From assembly GCF_901709675.1 (NCBI RefSeq), contig NC_051092.1, positions 16,497,128 to 16,561,127 on the forward strand: a stretch of 64,000 nt of DNA. The letters are read 5' to 3'. Shown piece by piece: positions 52,159 through 62,837 of this stretch (the stretch's first letter is position 1; every line of letters begins with the position of its first letter). The notes under the pieces were generated by a model that had not been told where the DNA came from, searched no databases, and worked only from the letters and a program-made list of their open reading frames with translations. This DNA comes from Syngnathus acus (Eukaryota > Chordata > Actinopteri > Syngnathiformes > Syngnathidae). A program made the position numbers and the translations under genes.

Positions 52159-52525
52159 TTCATTTTCAAAAAAAATTCAAATTCCTTACTTTTGTTTTAC
52201 TTTTTTTTTTTTCAATTACTGGTATGCCAACAAGCCCCAAAGAGCTGCAAGGGCCCTTTATAGCTGCTCGCGGCTCTAGTTTATTTTATTGTTTATCTCC
52301 ATTCATTTTCTTTCACTGTTCCAAGCCACCAGCATAGAGCAGAGTAGCATATACTACAGTACAGTCCAGTACAGTACAGTACAGTGCGTAGTTGGCAGTA
52401 AGCATTTTTATTGATTGAATGCAAAACTCTTCAGTGAGTTTAATATTCTAGGCAATGTAAGCAAATCACTCCATTTGCGTGTTGAATAAAAGTTGCATGC
52501 TGTCTGTTTCAGGTCTTAATCTTGG
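52159..52525 (-). other. cdk10: cdk10 3' UTR and downstream sequence
   Basis: On minus this follows the cdk10 stop. Beyond the poly(A) signal is a GTACAGTACA run at 52358-52384 and a short piece (GAGCTGCAAGGGCCCTTTAT) resembling the end of the LINE at 32025. Confidence 0.55.
52407..52412 (-). terminator. cdk10: Poly(A) signal AATAAA of cdk10
   Basis: TTTATT on plus, AATAAA on minus, about 115 nt past the cdk10 stop codon. Best placed signal in the 3' UTR. Confidence 0.65.
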
Positions 52526-52620
52526 TTACACTTTGCTGCGTTTTGAGTGGCTCTCTGGCTGATAAGCAGCACGTCTGTTTCGATGGTGAGGGAAGGTCGG
52601 CATCAGGTCAGGCTCACAAG
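52526..52620 (-). CDS. cdk10: cdk10 last coding exon with stop
   Basis: A 95-nt exon. Its first two bases complete a Pro codon; then CEPDLMPTFPHHRNRRAAYQ, PESHSKRSKV and TAA at 52526-52528. The CEP-LMPTFPHHRNKR motif and a basic end are characteristic of the CDK10 C-terminus. Acceptor GATGTGCAG on minus. Confidence 0.92.
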
Positions 52621-52704
52621 CTGCACATCACAGAAGAAGAAAAGAAACAAGATTAGAAGACAGGAACGATTTAAAGCCATAGTTACATATGAGAGATGAC
52701 TCAC

Positions 52705-52757
52705 GTAGCGGTTTCTCCTTAAAGTAGGAACTCTCCAAACAATCTTTGGCAATAGCT
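52705..52757 (-). CDS. cdk10: cdk10 short exon (CLESSYFKEKPL)
   Basis: A 53-nt exon encoding AIAKDCLESSYFKEKPL, with a split Arg codon at its start and a split Pro codon at its end. Acceptor GTTTTCTAG, donor C|GTGAGT, both on minus. It covers the last helix of the kinase C-lobe. Confidence 0.9.
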
Positions 52758-54012
52758 CTAGAAAACACCACACAGTACATGGAGTATATGAACATGAACT
52801 ACTGCCACAGCAGACATAATGGCTGTTGTCACATGGATTGCAATGTAATATTAAGCTTAAAATGTGCAATAAAAATAATTTTAGACTTAAATATTCGGAC
52901 AGGAATGTTTGGATCAGAATGTGTGGTTAAGTTTGCCTTGTGTTTTGCAGTACTGCGGTTTGTGTTAGTTGGGTTGTGTTTCTAAATATTCACATCAATC
53001 CTTACACTATCTAGTGCGATTTCACGAGAGCTTATTGCAAGGCATTTTACATATCGATGGAGGCGGGGGGAGGGGGGGGGCATACGGTTGGGGCGAGGTA
53101 CAAACCTCTGATAAAATTAGTGTGGGGTGGCAATTTGTCTTGACCTGTTGGGGTGAGATACAAATGACAGGGAAAGGGCAGAGACTGTAGCCAGGATATA
53201 GAAGCAAGATGCACTGTATTTATTGTACTTGTGTTGCCATTGTTGGGTCGCACTTCTGGCAACAACAGCACCTACGAGCAGTGAAAGGGCAAGAAATGTA
53301 GCTGTGTTTTTAAGTTGTGCAGTGGTGCCTTGAGATTTTTCTTTAGTTTTTTGAGATACAAGTCAACACTTGACCAACTTTTTAGGTGAGGTTGGACAGC
53401 CGTCAACTTAACAGGTAAGGTACCATCGCTCTTTCTAAAAACAATAACCCCTTTACCACTGCAGTAACCTTTTGAGTAACTTTTCAATTTACCAGGGTAA
53501 AGTGAGTTGGCCCTTTGATTCCACCCCAAAAATATTTTTACCCGTGTAGCATAGTAAATAGGAGGTCACTCAAAATGAGCGTTGAGAAATAATAGTGACG
53601 GGAGGAATCAACAGGAGGAATGCCTGAATTACTGCACGACCCGAACGAGAAGCTCCACTTGCCAGATGGAAGGTCAGGTGTCCTGACAGTGACCTGTTGT
53701 GAACACACCCATTACAGCAAGCTCAGTCCCCACTTCTGACAGGTATTTAACATGATGGAGGTCATGTGCTGTCAGCGCAAAGTCATCTGATGCACCTGAC
53801 AAGCCAAGACCATAGCAGGAGGCAGTTAATTTAGGTTGTGGTGCGAGTGGCCGGGGTCGCTCCACCTGTGCCCAGATTTTGCGTTGATCAATTGGGTGCG
53901 AAGAGATCCAGCAGGTGCTGAGCAGAGGGACCACTTCCACAGGAGACAAGTGGACCGGGTGGACTCATTGAATTGGTCCTTCACAAGGACCAAAATGTTG
54001 AAATGGTGAAGT
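52758..54012. other. cdk10 intron, nothing recognised
   Basis: Contains a G-rich stretch at 53060-53085. A minus open frame of 91 codons at 53674-53949 has no recognisable domain. No element ends seen. Confidence 0.4.
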
Positions 54013-54290
54013 CAAGTCAAGTTTATTTGTATATACCTAAATCACAAGCAGTCTCAAAGCAAACCTTACATAGACAAAAATTGACAATTATTCTCAAAGC
54101 ATCCCCTGATCTTAATCTCCCAAAAGGGCAAGGAAAAACTCAAAAAAACTCTACTAGGGGAAAATGAGAAACCTTGAGAAGGGACCACAGAATGAAGGAT
54201 CCCCCTTTCAGGATCACCAGGCTGCAATGGATGCAGAGAGGGCACAAATAATACATAATATGAAAATCAATGAAAAAGTGGATGTCCAAG
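54013..54290 (-). mobile_element. LINE 3' end fragment, same family as 43592
   Basis: Begins TCAAGTCAAGTTTATTTGTA and is colinear with 43592-43855 (GACAATTATTCTCAAAGCAT, CCTTTCAGGATCACCAGG). Confidence 0.65.
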
Positions 54291-56023
54291 TCAAAGCGAA
54301 GAGCTGCCGGAGGAGCCCTCAATTGTCCTGGCAGTGTCTTCGAGGAGGTTGAGCTGCAGTTCCCCCATCCTGAATTGGTCCACGAGAATCCAGATAGTCA
54401 GTGGTTAAGCCAGCCTTAACCAACAAATGGTTGTTGGTTAAGGCTAATGCCTGAATGTTCGCAGAGCAACGTTGAGGACGGAACGACAAGTCCTGGAGTA
54501 CTAGAATGGACTTGTAGTGTGTTGAATTTTTGCCGTCGGATGCCTGTATAATGAGGTTGTGACATTGGGATTCCATTTGGTCTGCCTTGTCTTTTGCCAA
54601 ATCCTGGAGCATTTTAAGGAGGTTTTGTCCCACCGCCCTTTGCTCACAATCTGCATTGTCAGCTGGGGGCTGGGCCTTGTGAGGAGGACTTGCTGGGGTC
54701 TTTTGATGCTTGGGTTTGTCATGGTTAGACGGACTGGTGCTTGAGTCACGTAAGGCGTGTATTTTCGCAGTAATTACGCTATTTACTATGCTAATTATTA
54801 TTTTGAGAGGCTCAATTTGGTGTGTCAACACTGCAATTATGGTGGTTGTGTGCTGTTTTGCCAGGTTTCACATTTGACTTTTAGCTTTGCAGCAAGCCAA
54901 GTCGTGCAATTGGTTGCTGGTCAGCATCTGAGGGCACAAAGCCAACCCCAAGCATCAGCCTTGTGTAAAGCTAATGGGTCGGCTAATACACGAGCAGGTT
55001 GCTGCTCAATTAGCCCCTTTACTGCTTGATAAGAACTCATGGATGGAGCGTTTGCGCTTTTAGAAGGAGCATCAACTCTAAAAAAAGTTTTGTCCATCCC
55101 TCAGCCCTCGGCAGACAACATTTTCTTCAGAGGAATCAAAATCAACCAATATTTTTATTTTACATGTGCATCACACGTCAGACAGATGTGGTAGCTAAAT
55201 CTCGCATTGATGCTTCCCCACTATTACTTGCATGTTCTCCAACATACAACATCAGCAGAAGCAAAACAAAACCCGGTATTGTTTGTCAACCATGCATGCA
55301 TGTTAACTACTCGCTTCAATGTCTTGTAAAATGAAACCCTGACTAAAAAGTAGCGCGGGCCAGTGTTTCAGTTTTGTCAACACTCCCATTTCACTCTCAC
55401 CGGCAACAACGCTCTACATACTCTCAATACAGTGAGGATGTGTCATTTAGGTACATGGTAAAAAACTAATTAATCTTTTAAGAACAATTTAATTGAATTT
55501 TGATGGTGATAAATAATATGTTCTTTGGCTAAGACAACCGCTTTCGTTTCATCTGGTCTTTGGTCGTCCAGAATGGGCTTTGCTTCTTTAAACTACTACC
55601 AATTTCCTGACGGCAGTAAAACAAATAGTTTGCTGATAAGTCAAATTCTTCCGCATTTTGCAATCTCGCACACTTAAGCGCACCAAATTGGTTCATTCTT
55701 CTTTAGACAGGGCCATCTTTTTCTGACCTATATTACCCAGACTTTATGGACAAATTGTAAAAGAAGGTTGGAAGAGGTTTTGAGGAACCGTTCCATTGTA
55801 ACTGCCTGGCCTTGAAAAAGTTGTTTGGAAAAGCAAGCAGTAGAGTATCCTTAAGTAGACGAGTAGGATTTGGGTGCACAGAACAAGTTGAGAAGTTTGA
55901 AGAAGAAATAGTGGAAACTAATTTCAAAAGGCTAATTTGGACAAAAACACAAGTATGCATTGGCCATTTTATGCTTACTCAAAAGGTTATATTATGTTTG
56001 AGGAAATTGATGGAAGAATGTTA
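54291..56023. other. cdk10 intron, unclassified
   Basis: A minus open frame of 170 codons at 54319-54831 may be a transposon remnant continuing from the LINE end. It contains an 11-bp self-complementary pair AACCAACAAATGGTTGTTGG at 54418-54437. No domain recognised. The rest, including an open frame at 55812-56045, is unassigned. Confidence 0.35.
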
Positions 56024-56294
56024 CAGGGGTGGGCAAACCTTTTGACTTGCAGGCCGAATTGAGTTCTAAATTTTGACCGGGGGGCTGAGCCAGGAGCAGA
56101 TGGATGTAGTGTTTGTGTGACGTAATATAAACAACATATAAAGGTCATTGCATAAAAGATTTTGGCCTTTAGTAGGGAAGTAAAGCATGGATATTCAAAA
56201 AAAGCTTTTTGGAAACAAATGCATTTATTAACAGCATTAAAAAAAAAATCACCAAAAAACTACTATCAGTGATTCTCATTAAATACAACAGTTA

Positions 56295-57867
56295 CAGTGC
56301 CTTGCGAAAGTATTCGGCCCCCTTGAACCTTTCAACATTTCGCCACATTTCAGGCTTCAAACATAAAGATATAAAATTTAAATTTTTTGTCAAGAATCAA
56401 CAAGTGGGACACAATCGTGAAGTGGAACGAAATTTATTGGATAATTTAAACTTTTTTAACAAATAAAAAACTGAAAAGTGGGGCGTGCAATATTATTCGG
56501 CCCCTTTACTTTCAGTGCAGCAAACTCACTCCAGAAGTTCAGTGAGGATCTTTGAATGATCCAATGTTGTCCTAAATGACTGATGATGATAAATAGAATG
56601 CACCTGTGTGTAATCAAGTCTCCGTATAAATGCACCTGCTCTTTGATAGTCTCAGGGTTCTGTTTAAAGCGCAGAGAGAACCATGAAGACAAAGGAACAC
56701 ACCAGGCAGGTCCGAGATACTGTTGTGGAGAAGTTTAAAGCCGGATTTGGATACAAAAAGATTTCCCAAGCTTTAAACATCTCAAGGAGCACTGCAAGCA
56801 ATTATATTGAAATGGAAGGAGTATCAGACCACTGCAAATCTACCAAGACCCGGCCGTCCCTCCAAACTTTCCTCTCAAACAAGGAGAAGACTGATCAGAG
56901 ATGCAGCCAAGAGGCCCATGATCACTCTGGATGAACTGCAGATAACTACAGCTGAGGTGGGAGAGTCTGTCCATAGGACAACAATCAGTCGTGCACTGCA
57001 CAAATCTGGCCTTTATGGAAGAGTGGCAAGAAGAAAGCTATTTCTCAAAGATATCCATAAAAAGTCTCGTTTAAAGTTTGCCACAAGCCACCTGGGAGAC
57101 ACACCAAACATGTGGAAGAAGGTGCTCTGGTCAGATGAAACCAAAATCGAACTTTTTGGCCACAATGCAAAACGATATGTTTGGCATAAAAGCAACACAG
57201 CTCATCACCCTGAACACACCATCCCCACTGTCAAACAGCAGGGACAGGGAAGATGGCTAAAATTGATGGGAAGATGGATGGAGCCAAATACAGGACCATT
57301 CTGGAAGAAAACCTGTTGGAGTCTGCAAAAGACCTGAGACTGGGACGGAGATTTATCTTCCAACAGGACAATGATCCAAAACATAAAACCAAATCTACAA
57401 TGGAATGGTTCACAAATAGACGTATCCAGGTGTTAGAATGGCCAAGTCAAAGTCCAGACCTGAATCCAATCGAGAATCTGTGGAAAGAGCTGAAGACTGC
57501 TGTTCACAAACGCTCTCCATCCAACCTCACTGAGCTCGAGCTGTTTTGCAAGGAAGAATGGGCAAGAATTCCAGTCTCTCGATGTGCAAAACTGATAGAG
57601 ACATACCCCAAGCGACTTGCAGCTGTAATTGCAGCAAAAGGTGGCGCTACAAAGGGGGCCGAATAATATTGCACGCCCCACTTTTCAGTTTTTTATTTGT
57701 TAAAAAACATTAAATTATCCAATAAATTTTGTTCCACTTCACGATTGTGTCCCACTTGTTGTTGATTCTTGACAAAAAATTAAACTTTTATATCTTTATG
57801 TTTGAAGCCTGAAATGTCGCGAAATGTTGAAAGGTTCAAGGGGGCCGAATACTTTCGCAAGGCACTG
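56295..57867 (+). mobile_element. Full-length Tc1-like element (copy Tc1-E)
   Basis: Ends CAGTGCCTTGCGAAAG and GCAAGGCACTG, TA on both sides, inserted in hAT copy E. Confidence 0.93.
56683..57666 (+). pseudogene. Tc1 transposase with frameshift and deletions
   Basis: Begins MKTKEHTRQVRDTVVEKF. A 2-bp deletion near 56793 (AGCACTGCAAGC for AGCACTGTGCAAGC) shifts the frame in the DNA-binding domain. A deletion of about 40 bp near 57235 removes the GGGS-MVWACFSS block and shifts again. Twelve bases including the normal stop are lost near 57655. All three catalytic motifs are still written (WSDETK, QQDNDPKH, NPIENLW). Confidence 0.92.
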
Positions 57868-57983
57868 TATTATGAATAACAGTTTCCATCACTTCAGCGC
57901 CTGCAGGTCAGATTTATAAAAGATGAGGCGAAATCCTATCACACGGCAAACATTCTGACCAAATACATCAATCCCGTTCCCTG

Positions 57984-58980
57984 GAGCTGTGTGAGGTGCC
58001 CTCGTGCTTCAAGAGCTCCACCATCGTTCCAGTGGCCAAGAAGCCCGCCATCACAGGTTTGAATGACTATAGACCTGTCGCACTGACATCTGTGGTCATG
58101 AAATCTTTCGAGAGGTTAGTGCTGAACCACCTGAAGGATGTCACGGGCCCCCTGCTTGACCCCCTCCAGTTTGCCTACCGGGCAAACAGGTCAGTGGATG
58201 ATGCGGTCAACATGGGACTGCACTACATCCTGCACCACCTGGACACCCCAGGAACATACGCCAGGATCCTGTTTGTGGACTTCAGCTCGGCGTTCAACAC
58301 CATCGCTCCTGACATCCTCCAACAGAAGCTCATCCAGCTCGCGGTACCTGCCTCCACCTGTCAGTGGATCACCAGCTTCCTGACCAACAGGAGACAGCGT
58401 GTGAGGCTGGGGAGCATCACATCTGACACCCGGACCACCAATACTGGAGCCCCTCAGGGGTGCGTCCTCTCCCCACTGCTCTTCTCTCTCTACACCAACG
58501 ATTTCTCCTCAGGTGACTCTCCTGTGAAGCTCCTGAAGTATGCAGACGACACCACTCTCATCGGACTGATCCAGGACGGTGATGAGACTGCGTACAGACA
58601 GGAGGTGGAGCGGCTGGTCCACTGGTGCAGCCAAAACCACCTGGAGCTGAACCCGCTCAAGACCGTGGAGATGACAGTGAACTTCAGGCGAGACCCTTCA
58701 CCACTTTCACCCCTCACTATCCGCAGTAATACTATTCTCTCCACAGACACCTTCAAGTTCCTGGGAACCACATCCAGTCTGTCCTCTGCACCTCCATCTC
58801 TGTCTGGTTTGGATCGGCCTCCAAACAAGACAAGCACAGACTGAAACAGACAATCAGGACTGCAGAAAAGATAATTGGAATCAACCTCCCATCTATCCAA
58901 GACTTGTACCTGTCCAGGACCAGGAAACGTGCAAGTAACATCTCTACAGACTCACCCAGGTTGCAGTCTGTTTGAACTAC
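57984..58980 (+). pseudogene. Rex1-like reverse transcriptase
   Basis: The open part at 57996-58844 has [74 protein letters not shown] and the [10 protein letters not shown] active site, then [12 protein letters not shown]. After a deletion near 58770 the frame is lost; IIGINLPSIQDLYLSRT-like wording follows in another frame. The 5' endonuclease half is absent. FSSAFNT is the motif used to define Rex1. Confidence 0.9.
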
Positions 58981-59070
58981 CGTAAATTTCGGACTATAAG
59001 CCGCGATTTTCTTCTCAAATTTGGAACCCTGCGGCTTATAGTCCGGTGCGGCTTATATAGGATTTTTTCC

Positions 59071-59855
59071 GTGATTTTTGTGATGACTTGATCACTTTTA
59101 TACACTCGTAAAAAGGCTGTGGACCGCTGTTGTGCGGCACCGCTTTGCTGGGCGGAGGGATGTATGACACGGCCACTGGGGAGAAAAGTGGTGTGTTGAT
59201 CGCATGTCCATCCGCCAGGCAAATAGTGCCGTAAAATTTACACAAAGATGAGACAGAACGAGATCAAGACGGACAATATTGAAAGGAAGCTTTTATACAC
59301 AAACCGTCATTATGGGGGGCTTATATATGATTTTTTCCGTGATTTTTGTGACGACTTGATCACTTTTATACACTCGTAAAAAGGCTGTGGACTGCTGTTG
59401 TGCAGCACCGCTTTGCTGGGCGGAGGGATATGACATGGTCACTGGGGAGAAAAGTGGTGTGTTGATCGCATGTCCATCCGCCAGGCAAATAGTGCCGTAA
59501 AATTTACACAAAGATGAGACAGAACGAGATCAAGACGGACATTACTGAAAGGAAGCTTTTATACACAAACCATCATTATGGGGGGCTTATATATGATTAT
59601 TTCCGTGATTTTTGTGATGACGATCACTTTTATACACTCGTAAAAAGGCTGTGGACCGCTGTTGTGCGGCACCGCTTTGCTGGGCGGAGGGATATATGAC
59701 ATGGTCACTGGGGAGAAAAGTGGTGTGTTGATCGCATGTCCATCCGCCAGGCAAATAGTGCCGTAAAATTTACACAAAGATGAGACAGAACGAGATCAAG
59801 ACGGACAATACTGAAAGGAAGCTTTTATACACAAACCGTCATTATGGGGGACAAA
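59071..59855. repeat. 267-bp tandem repeat, about 2.9 units
   Basis: GTGATTTTTGTGATGACTTG begins units at about 59071, 59339 and 59605. Each contains CGCTTTGCTGGGCGGAGGGA and CAAATAGTGCCGTAAAATTT. Confidence 0.9.
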
Positions 59856-60149
59856 AGAAATGCATATGATGCCGCTTTTAAGCTAAAGGCAGTCGATGTT
59901 GATGACAGTGTTGCATCACCCTTTTCTTTATTTCGTGGTCCCGTCTACTCTGGAGCTATACGTGTCGCTCGCTAGTTTAATGTAATTTAGCGCTTCGTGC
60001 ATGAATAAAATTAGCATGAACAGACCCTCATCATGGAAAATGCTAGAAGAAATGCATAAAACCGACGACGAAAGAGATACTGAGAAAGTGTGTGGCAAAG
60101 GATAACTAACGCTATTCCAATCGGAAGACTTCGAAGGTTTCAATGCACA

Positions 60150-60560
60150 GGAGGAAGATGAAGATGATGAAGCTCTTTTTTTTACTTTTACTTGTATGCT
60201 TTTTTAATCAGCCCTGTTAGTGCTGTGCTACCGTGTTGCTGCTGTGTTACCGCCGCGTCTCAGTGACTTTTACCGGTATGTTTTATTTAATCAAACCCTA
60301 TTAGTGCTGTGTTGCTGCGGTATTACTGCCGCGTCACAGGCAGTGTTTGGAAAGAAATGTTAAGCTATGTTATTAAAACTTTAAAAAAGCTTTCTGTGTC
60401 CAGTCTTTCTTTGTTAATAACTCGCGTGCACACTTCCGTGTTGCTGCGGTACTACTGCTGCGTCACAGGCAATGTTTAGAAAGACATGTTAAAGTATGTT
60501 ATTAAAACTTTAAAAAGGCTTTCTGTGTACTGTCTTTCTTTGTAAAAAAACTCGTGTGCA
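60150..60560. repeat. Shorter tandem duplication in the family A element
   Basis: Two to three copies of a block with TGTTGCTGCGGTATTACTGC, CGTCACAGGCAGTGTTTGG and AAGCTTTCTGTGTCCAGTC. Confidence 0.75.
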
Positions 60561-62005
60561 CGTGCGGCTTATAGTCCGGTGCGGCTTATATAAGAAAAAA
60601 ACTAAAATATCCCCGGATTTTAGCTGGTGCGGCTTATAGTCCGGTGCGGTTTTTAGTCCGGAAATTACGGTACTCCCCTCCGGACGGCGTTATAGAGCTC
60701 TGTACGCCAAAACCAGCAGACACAGAGACAGCTTCTTCCCCCAGGCTGTTGCTCTGATGAACTCACACCACTCTTAAGAGTCTCAGAGTCATTACTGTGC
60801 AATAACATCCTACTCTCCACGCCTTTTTTGAATTGTCTACACTGTTTGTACTATGTCATCCTTGAAGAGGGACCCTCCCATCTGTGGTCTCTTCTCAAGG
60901 TTTCTCATTTCCCCTAGCCGGAGTTTAGAGTTTTTCCTTGCCCTCTTGGGAGTTTAAGATCAGGGGATGTTTGAGAATATTTGCCATTTTTCACATGTCC
61001 TGAGTGTTGTTAGTCACCTAAATGTTGAACAGAGGCTGTGATTTACCAAAGTCAAATTCCTTGTTTGGCACGCTCAAACATGGCGAATAAAAACTCTTGA
61101 ATCTTGAAGAATCAGTGAAAGAATACATCTAAATAAAGTACTAATAAAGAAATTACTAATAAAGAAATCAAAACGGCAACACGGTGACATATCTGAAAAT
61201 CAGAGAGCTTTAACTCACAAACACCTGGTGACAGAGGTGAGGAAACGGGAAACACTTAAAGTCGGCCTTAAAAACTTTAAAAGTTAAGATTAGTCGAAAA
61301 TAGGTGGTGCATCACAAACTTGCCCCTGTACTTGACTTTTGATCCGCAGTTTGTCGGTGAAAAAAGTTTTGCTGAGTCTTGAAATTAGCTGTCAATCTCT
61401 CCGCTGTAGCCGCCCGTTCATGTGTTGACTGCTAGTGTAGTTAGCATGCTACTTAGCAAAGTGACGGGTAATATTGTACTCCTTGAATACTGCAACCGTT
61501 TCTTGGCATATCAGACAAACCGGCATTGATCGGACTTCAGTGAAAAAATATATTGTTGTCAACTCTTTTTTTTAAACACTCGGCGCTCAGTGTCCACCTT
61601 TCTTTTCCTTGGGCCACTCATTTTGATGGAAGGATTCCAGGGGAAGGTTTGTGGGTCGCTTTGGCGTAAAACTATATCTGAAAGCTCAGCACGCAAATTA
61701 CGAGAATGCTAACGTTACAGCCAACACTCGAAATTCGGCACTGATAGAAATAGAGCGCGGAGTGCGCCGTGTTCGTACTACCGAGTACGTACACGCACTT
61801 GTGAGTGTGCACCAAGCTTTCTGACACGGCCTACGGGAGTAAATGCGAAGGCGGGCGTTTCTCCATCTACTGGGGAAATGCAGTCATTGCAGGGAAAATG
61901 ACCCCAAAAAATGTTTAATAATACAATTTATCCAGGTTTGGCAGGCCGGATTAAACTGCCCCGTGGGCCGGATGTGGCCCGCGGGCCGTAGTTTACCCAT
62001 GTCTG

Positions 62006-62323
62006 GTCTAAAATGTCAATCTTTCACTGCTGACAGAGTTATGGGAACACATGAATCAATAATACAGTAGCATTTTGTCAGTCAAACTGTTGAGCTAAAG
62101 AGAAGTATCTTTATTGGTTGAGAGTAGCATCTGTTTAATACCTAATGATTTAATTGGATAGCCTCAATGAGACCACAACAAAAACGCATGTAGCCTTTTT
62201 TAAATTATTCCCTCCTCCTCATTTTTCTCATTGACAGAAATCCATCGCAGCGACGGAGAACTTTAATCCATGTATATAGTTCAAATACTCTGGGTTCAAC
62301 TCTGTCCTAAAACTATCTGTGTA

Positions 62324-62373
<50 letters not shown>

Positions 62374-62377
62374 ATAC
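62006..62377. other. cdk10 intron next to the exon at 62378
   Basis: Unrecognised apart from the (GTGC)n microsatellite at about 62326-62372, which lies within 10 bp of the cdk10 donor site on minus. Confidence 0.5.
62326..62372. repeat. (GTGC)n microsatellite beside the cdk10 splice donor
   Basis: GTGT then GTGC units. On minus it follows the donor CGCAG|GTATGCAC almost directly. Confidence 0.9.
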
Positions 62378-62517
62378 CTGCGCTGTGGATTGTACATGAA
62401 GAGCAGATTGAGCAGCCTGTGTCCAGCTTCAGACAACCAAGTGAATTTATTCTTTAGATTATTATAGGGCTGCTTCCTCAGACTGTACTGCCCAATAAGA
62501 GGCAGATTAGAAAATCC
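62378..62517 (-). CDS. cdk10: cdk10 exon: kinase C-lobe ([17 protein letters not shown])
   Basis: A 140-nt exon on minus encoding [40 protein letters not shown] and MYNPQRR, ending two bases into an Arg codon. This is kinase subdomains X-XI; the final Arg of the MYDPKKR-type motif is the conserved C-lobe Arg. Acceptor GTTACACAG, donor GCAG|GTATGC. It joins in frame with 52757. Confidence 0.93.
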
Positions 62518-62837
62518 CTGTGTAACACACAAATGCTTGAATTTAACACAAATCTAATTACTGGAAGAGTTCATTGCAATAAAAAAAATGCAAGAAATTT
62601 GCAACAAAAACATTTGCATGCAGATTTATCATAACACAAAAACAACGAAACCATTTACTGAAATTTCCTGAAATTGCAGCCAGTGGCCCTTTATTTGACA
62701 GGGAGGCTTTTGTTCAAATTCTTGAGTAAAGCCCAGATCCCACTGAGCTCCTGAGGAGCGACAGCTGTGAGGTTTCTATTAAATCTCATTTTTTTATACT
62801 TTGATGTATTTCATTGAGCCTGTTGAACGAATTCAAC
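62518..62837. other. cdk10 intron, nothing recognised
   Basis: AT-rich sequence upstream of the cdk10 exon on minus. The preceding exon (ending ENIWP in vertebrates) was not found here. Confidence 0.45.

Larger units (their letters stand above)
58980..60670 (+). mobile_element. Pogo-like family A element with complete termini
   Basis: Left CCGTAAATTTCGGACTATA and right AGTCCGGAAATTACGG are inverted repeats; TA stands on each side (58978-58979 and 60671-60672). The surrounding Rex1 sequence closes when it is removed. Inside are 2.9 units of a 267-bp repeat, then ATGGGGGACAAAAGAAATGC (59845 on), which encodes GDKRNAYDAAFKLKAVDV, the kind of N-terminus seen in pogo transposases. An acidic tail (SEDFEGFNAQEEDEDDEA) follows near 60120. 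The DDE domain is deleted. This copy best defines the family's ends and target. Confidence 0.82.
57969..61093 (+). mobile_element. Rex1-like LINE, 5'-truncated, split by a family A element
   Basis: Inserted in hAT copy E between ACCAAATACATCA and ATCTTGAAGAATCAG. The coding part is at 57984-58980; after the inserted element it resumes at 60671 with CTCCCCTCCGGACGGCG and ends AATAAAAACTCTTGA. It also holds the LINE 3' end in forward orientation (TTCTCAAGGTTTCTCATTTC). Confidence 0.85.
56024..62005 (-). mobile_element. hAT derivative (copy E) blown up to 6 kb by nested insertions
   Basis: Left end CAGGGGTGGGCAAACC, right end GTTTACCCATGTCTG (worn). The inner sequence is colinear with copy B: 56024-56294, 57868-57968 and 61094-62005. 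It is interrupted by Tc1-E at 56295-57867 and by a Rex1 LINE at about 57969-61093, which itself carries a family A element. Flanking 8-mers GAATGTTA and GTCTAAAA do not match. Confidence 0.82.
52526..62517 (-). other. cdk10: cdk10 locus, last three coding exons
   Basis: CDK10 is a CDC2-related kinase that acts with cyclin M, for example on ETS2. Three minus-strand exons (62378-62517, 52705-52757, 52526-52620) join in frame to give the last ~95 residues: the end of the kinase C-lobe and the basic tail. Splice sites are consensus and the phases agree. The 9.6-kb intron between the first two holds a nest of transposons; the next intron is only 84 bp. Upstream exons lie beyond 64000. Identity rests on [17 protein letters not shown] and CLESSYFKEKPL, known from vertebrate CDK10. 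Confidence 0.88.

Noticed and set aside
62237-62280. Possible exon after TTGACAG encoding KSIAATENFNPCI and a stop
   Set aside because: It has an acceptor-like start, but no matching gene could be named, and the strand is opposite to cdk10.
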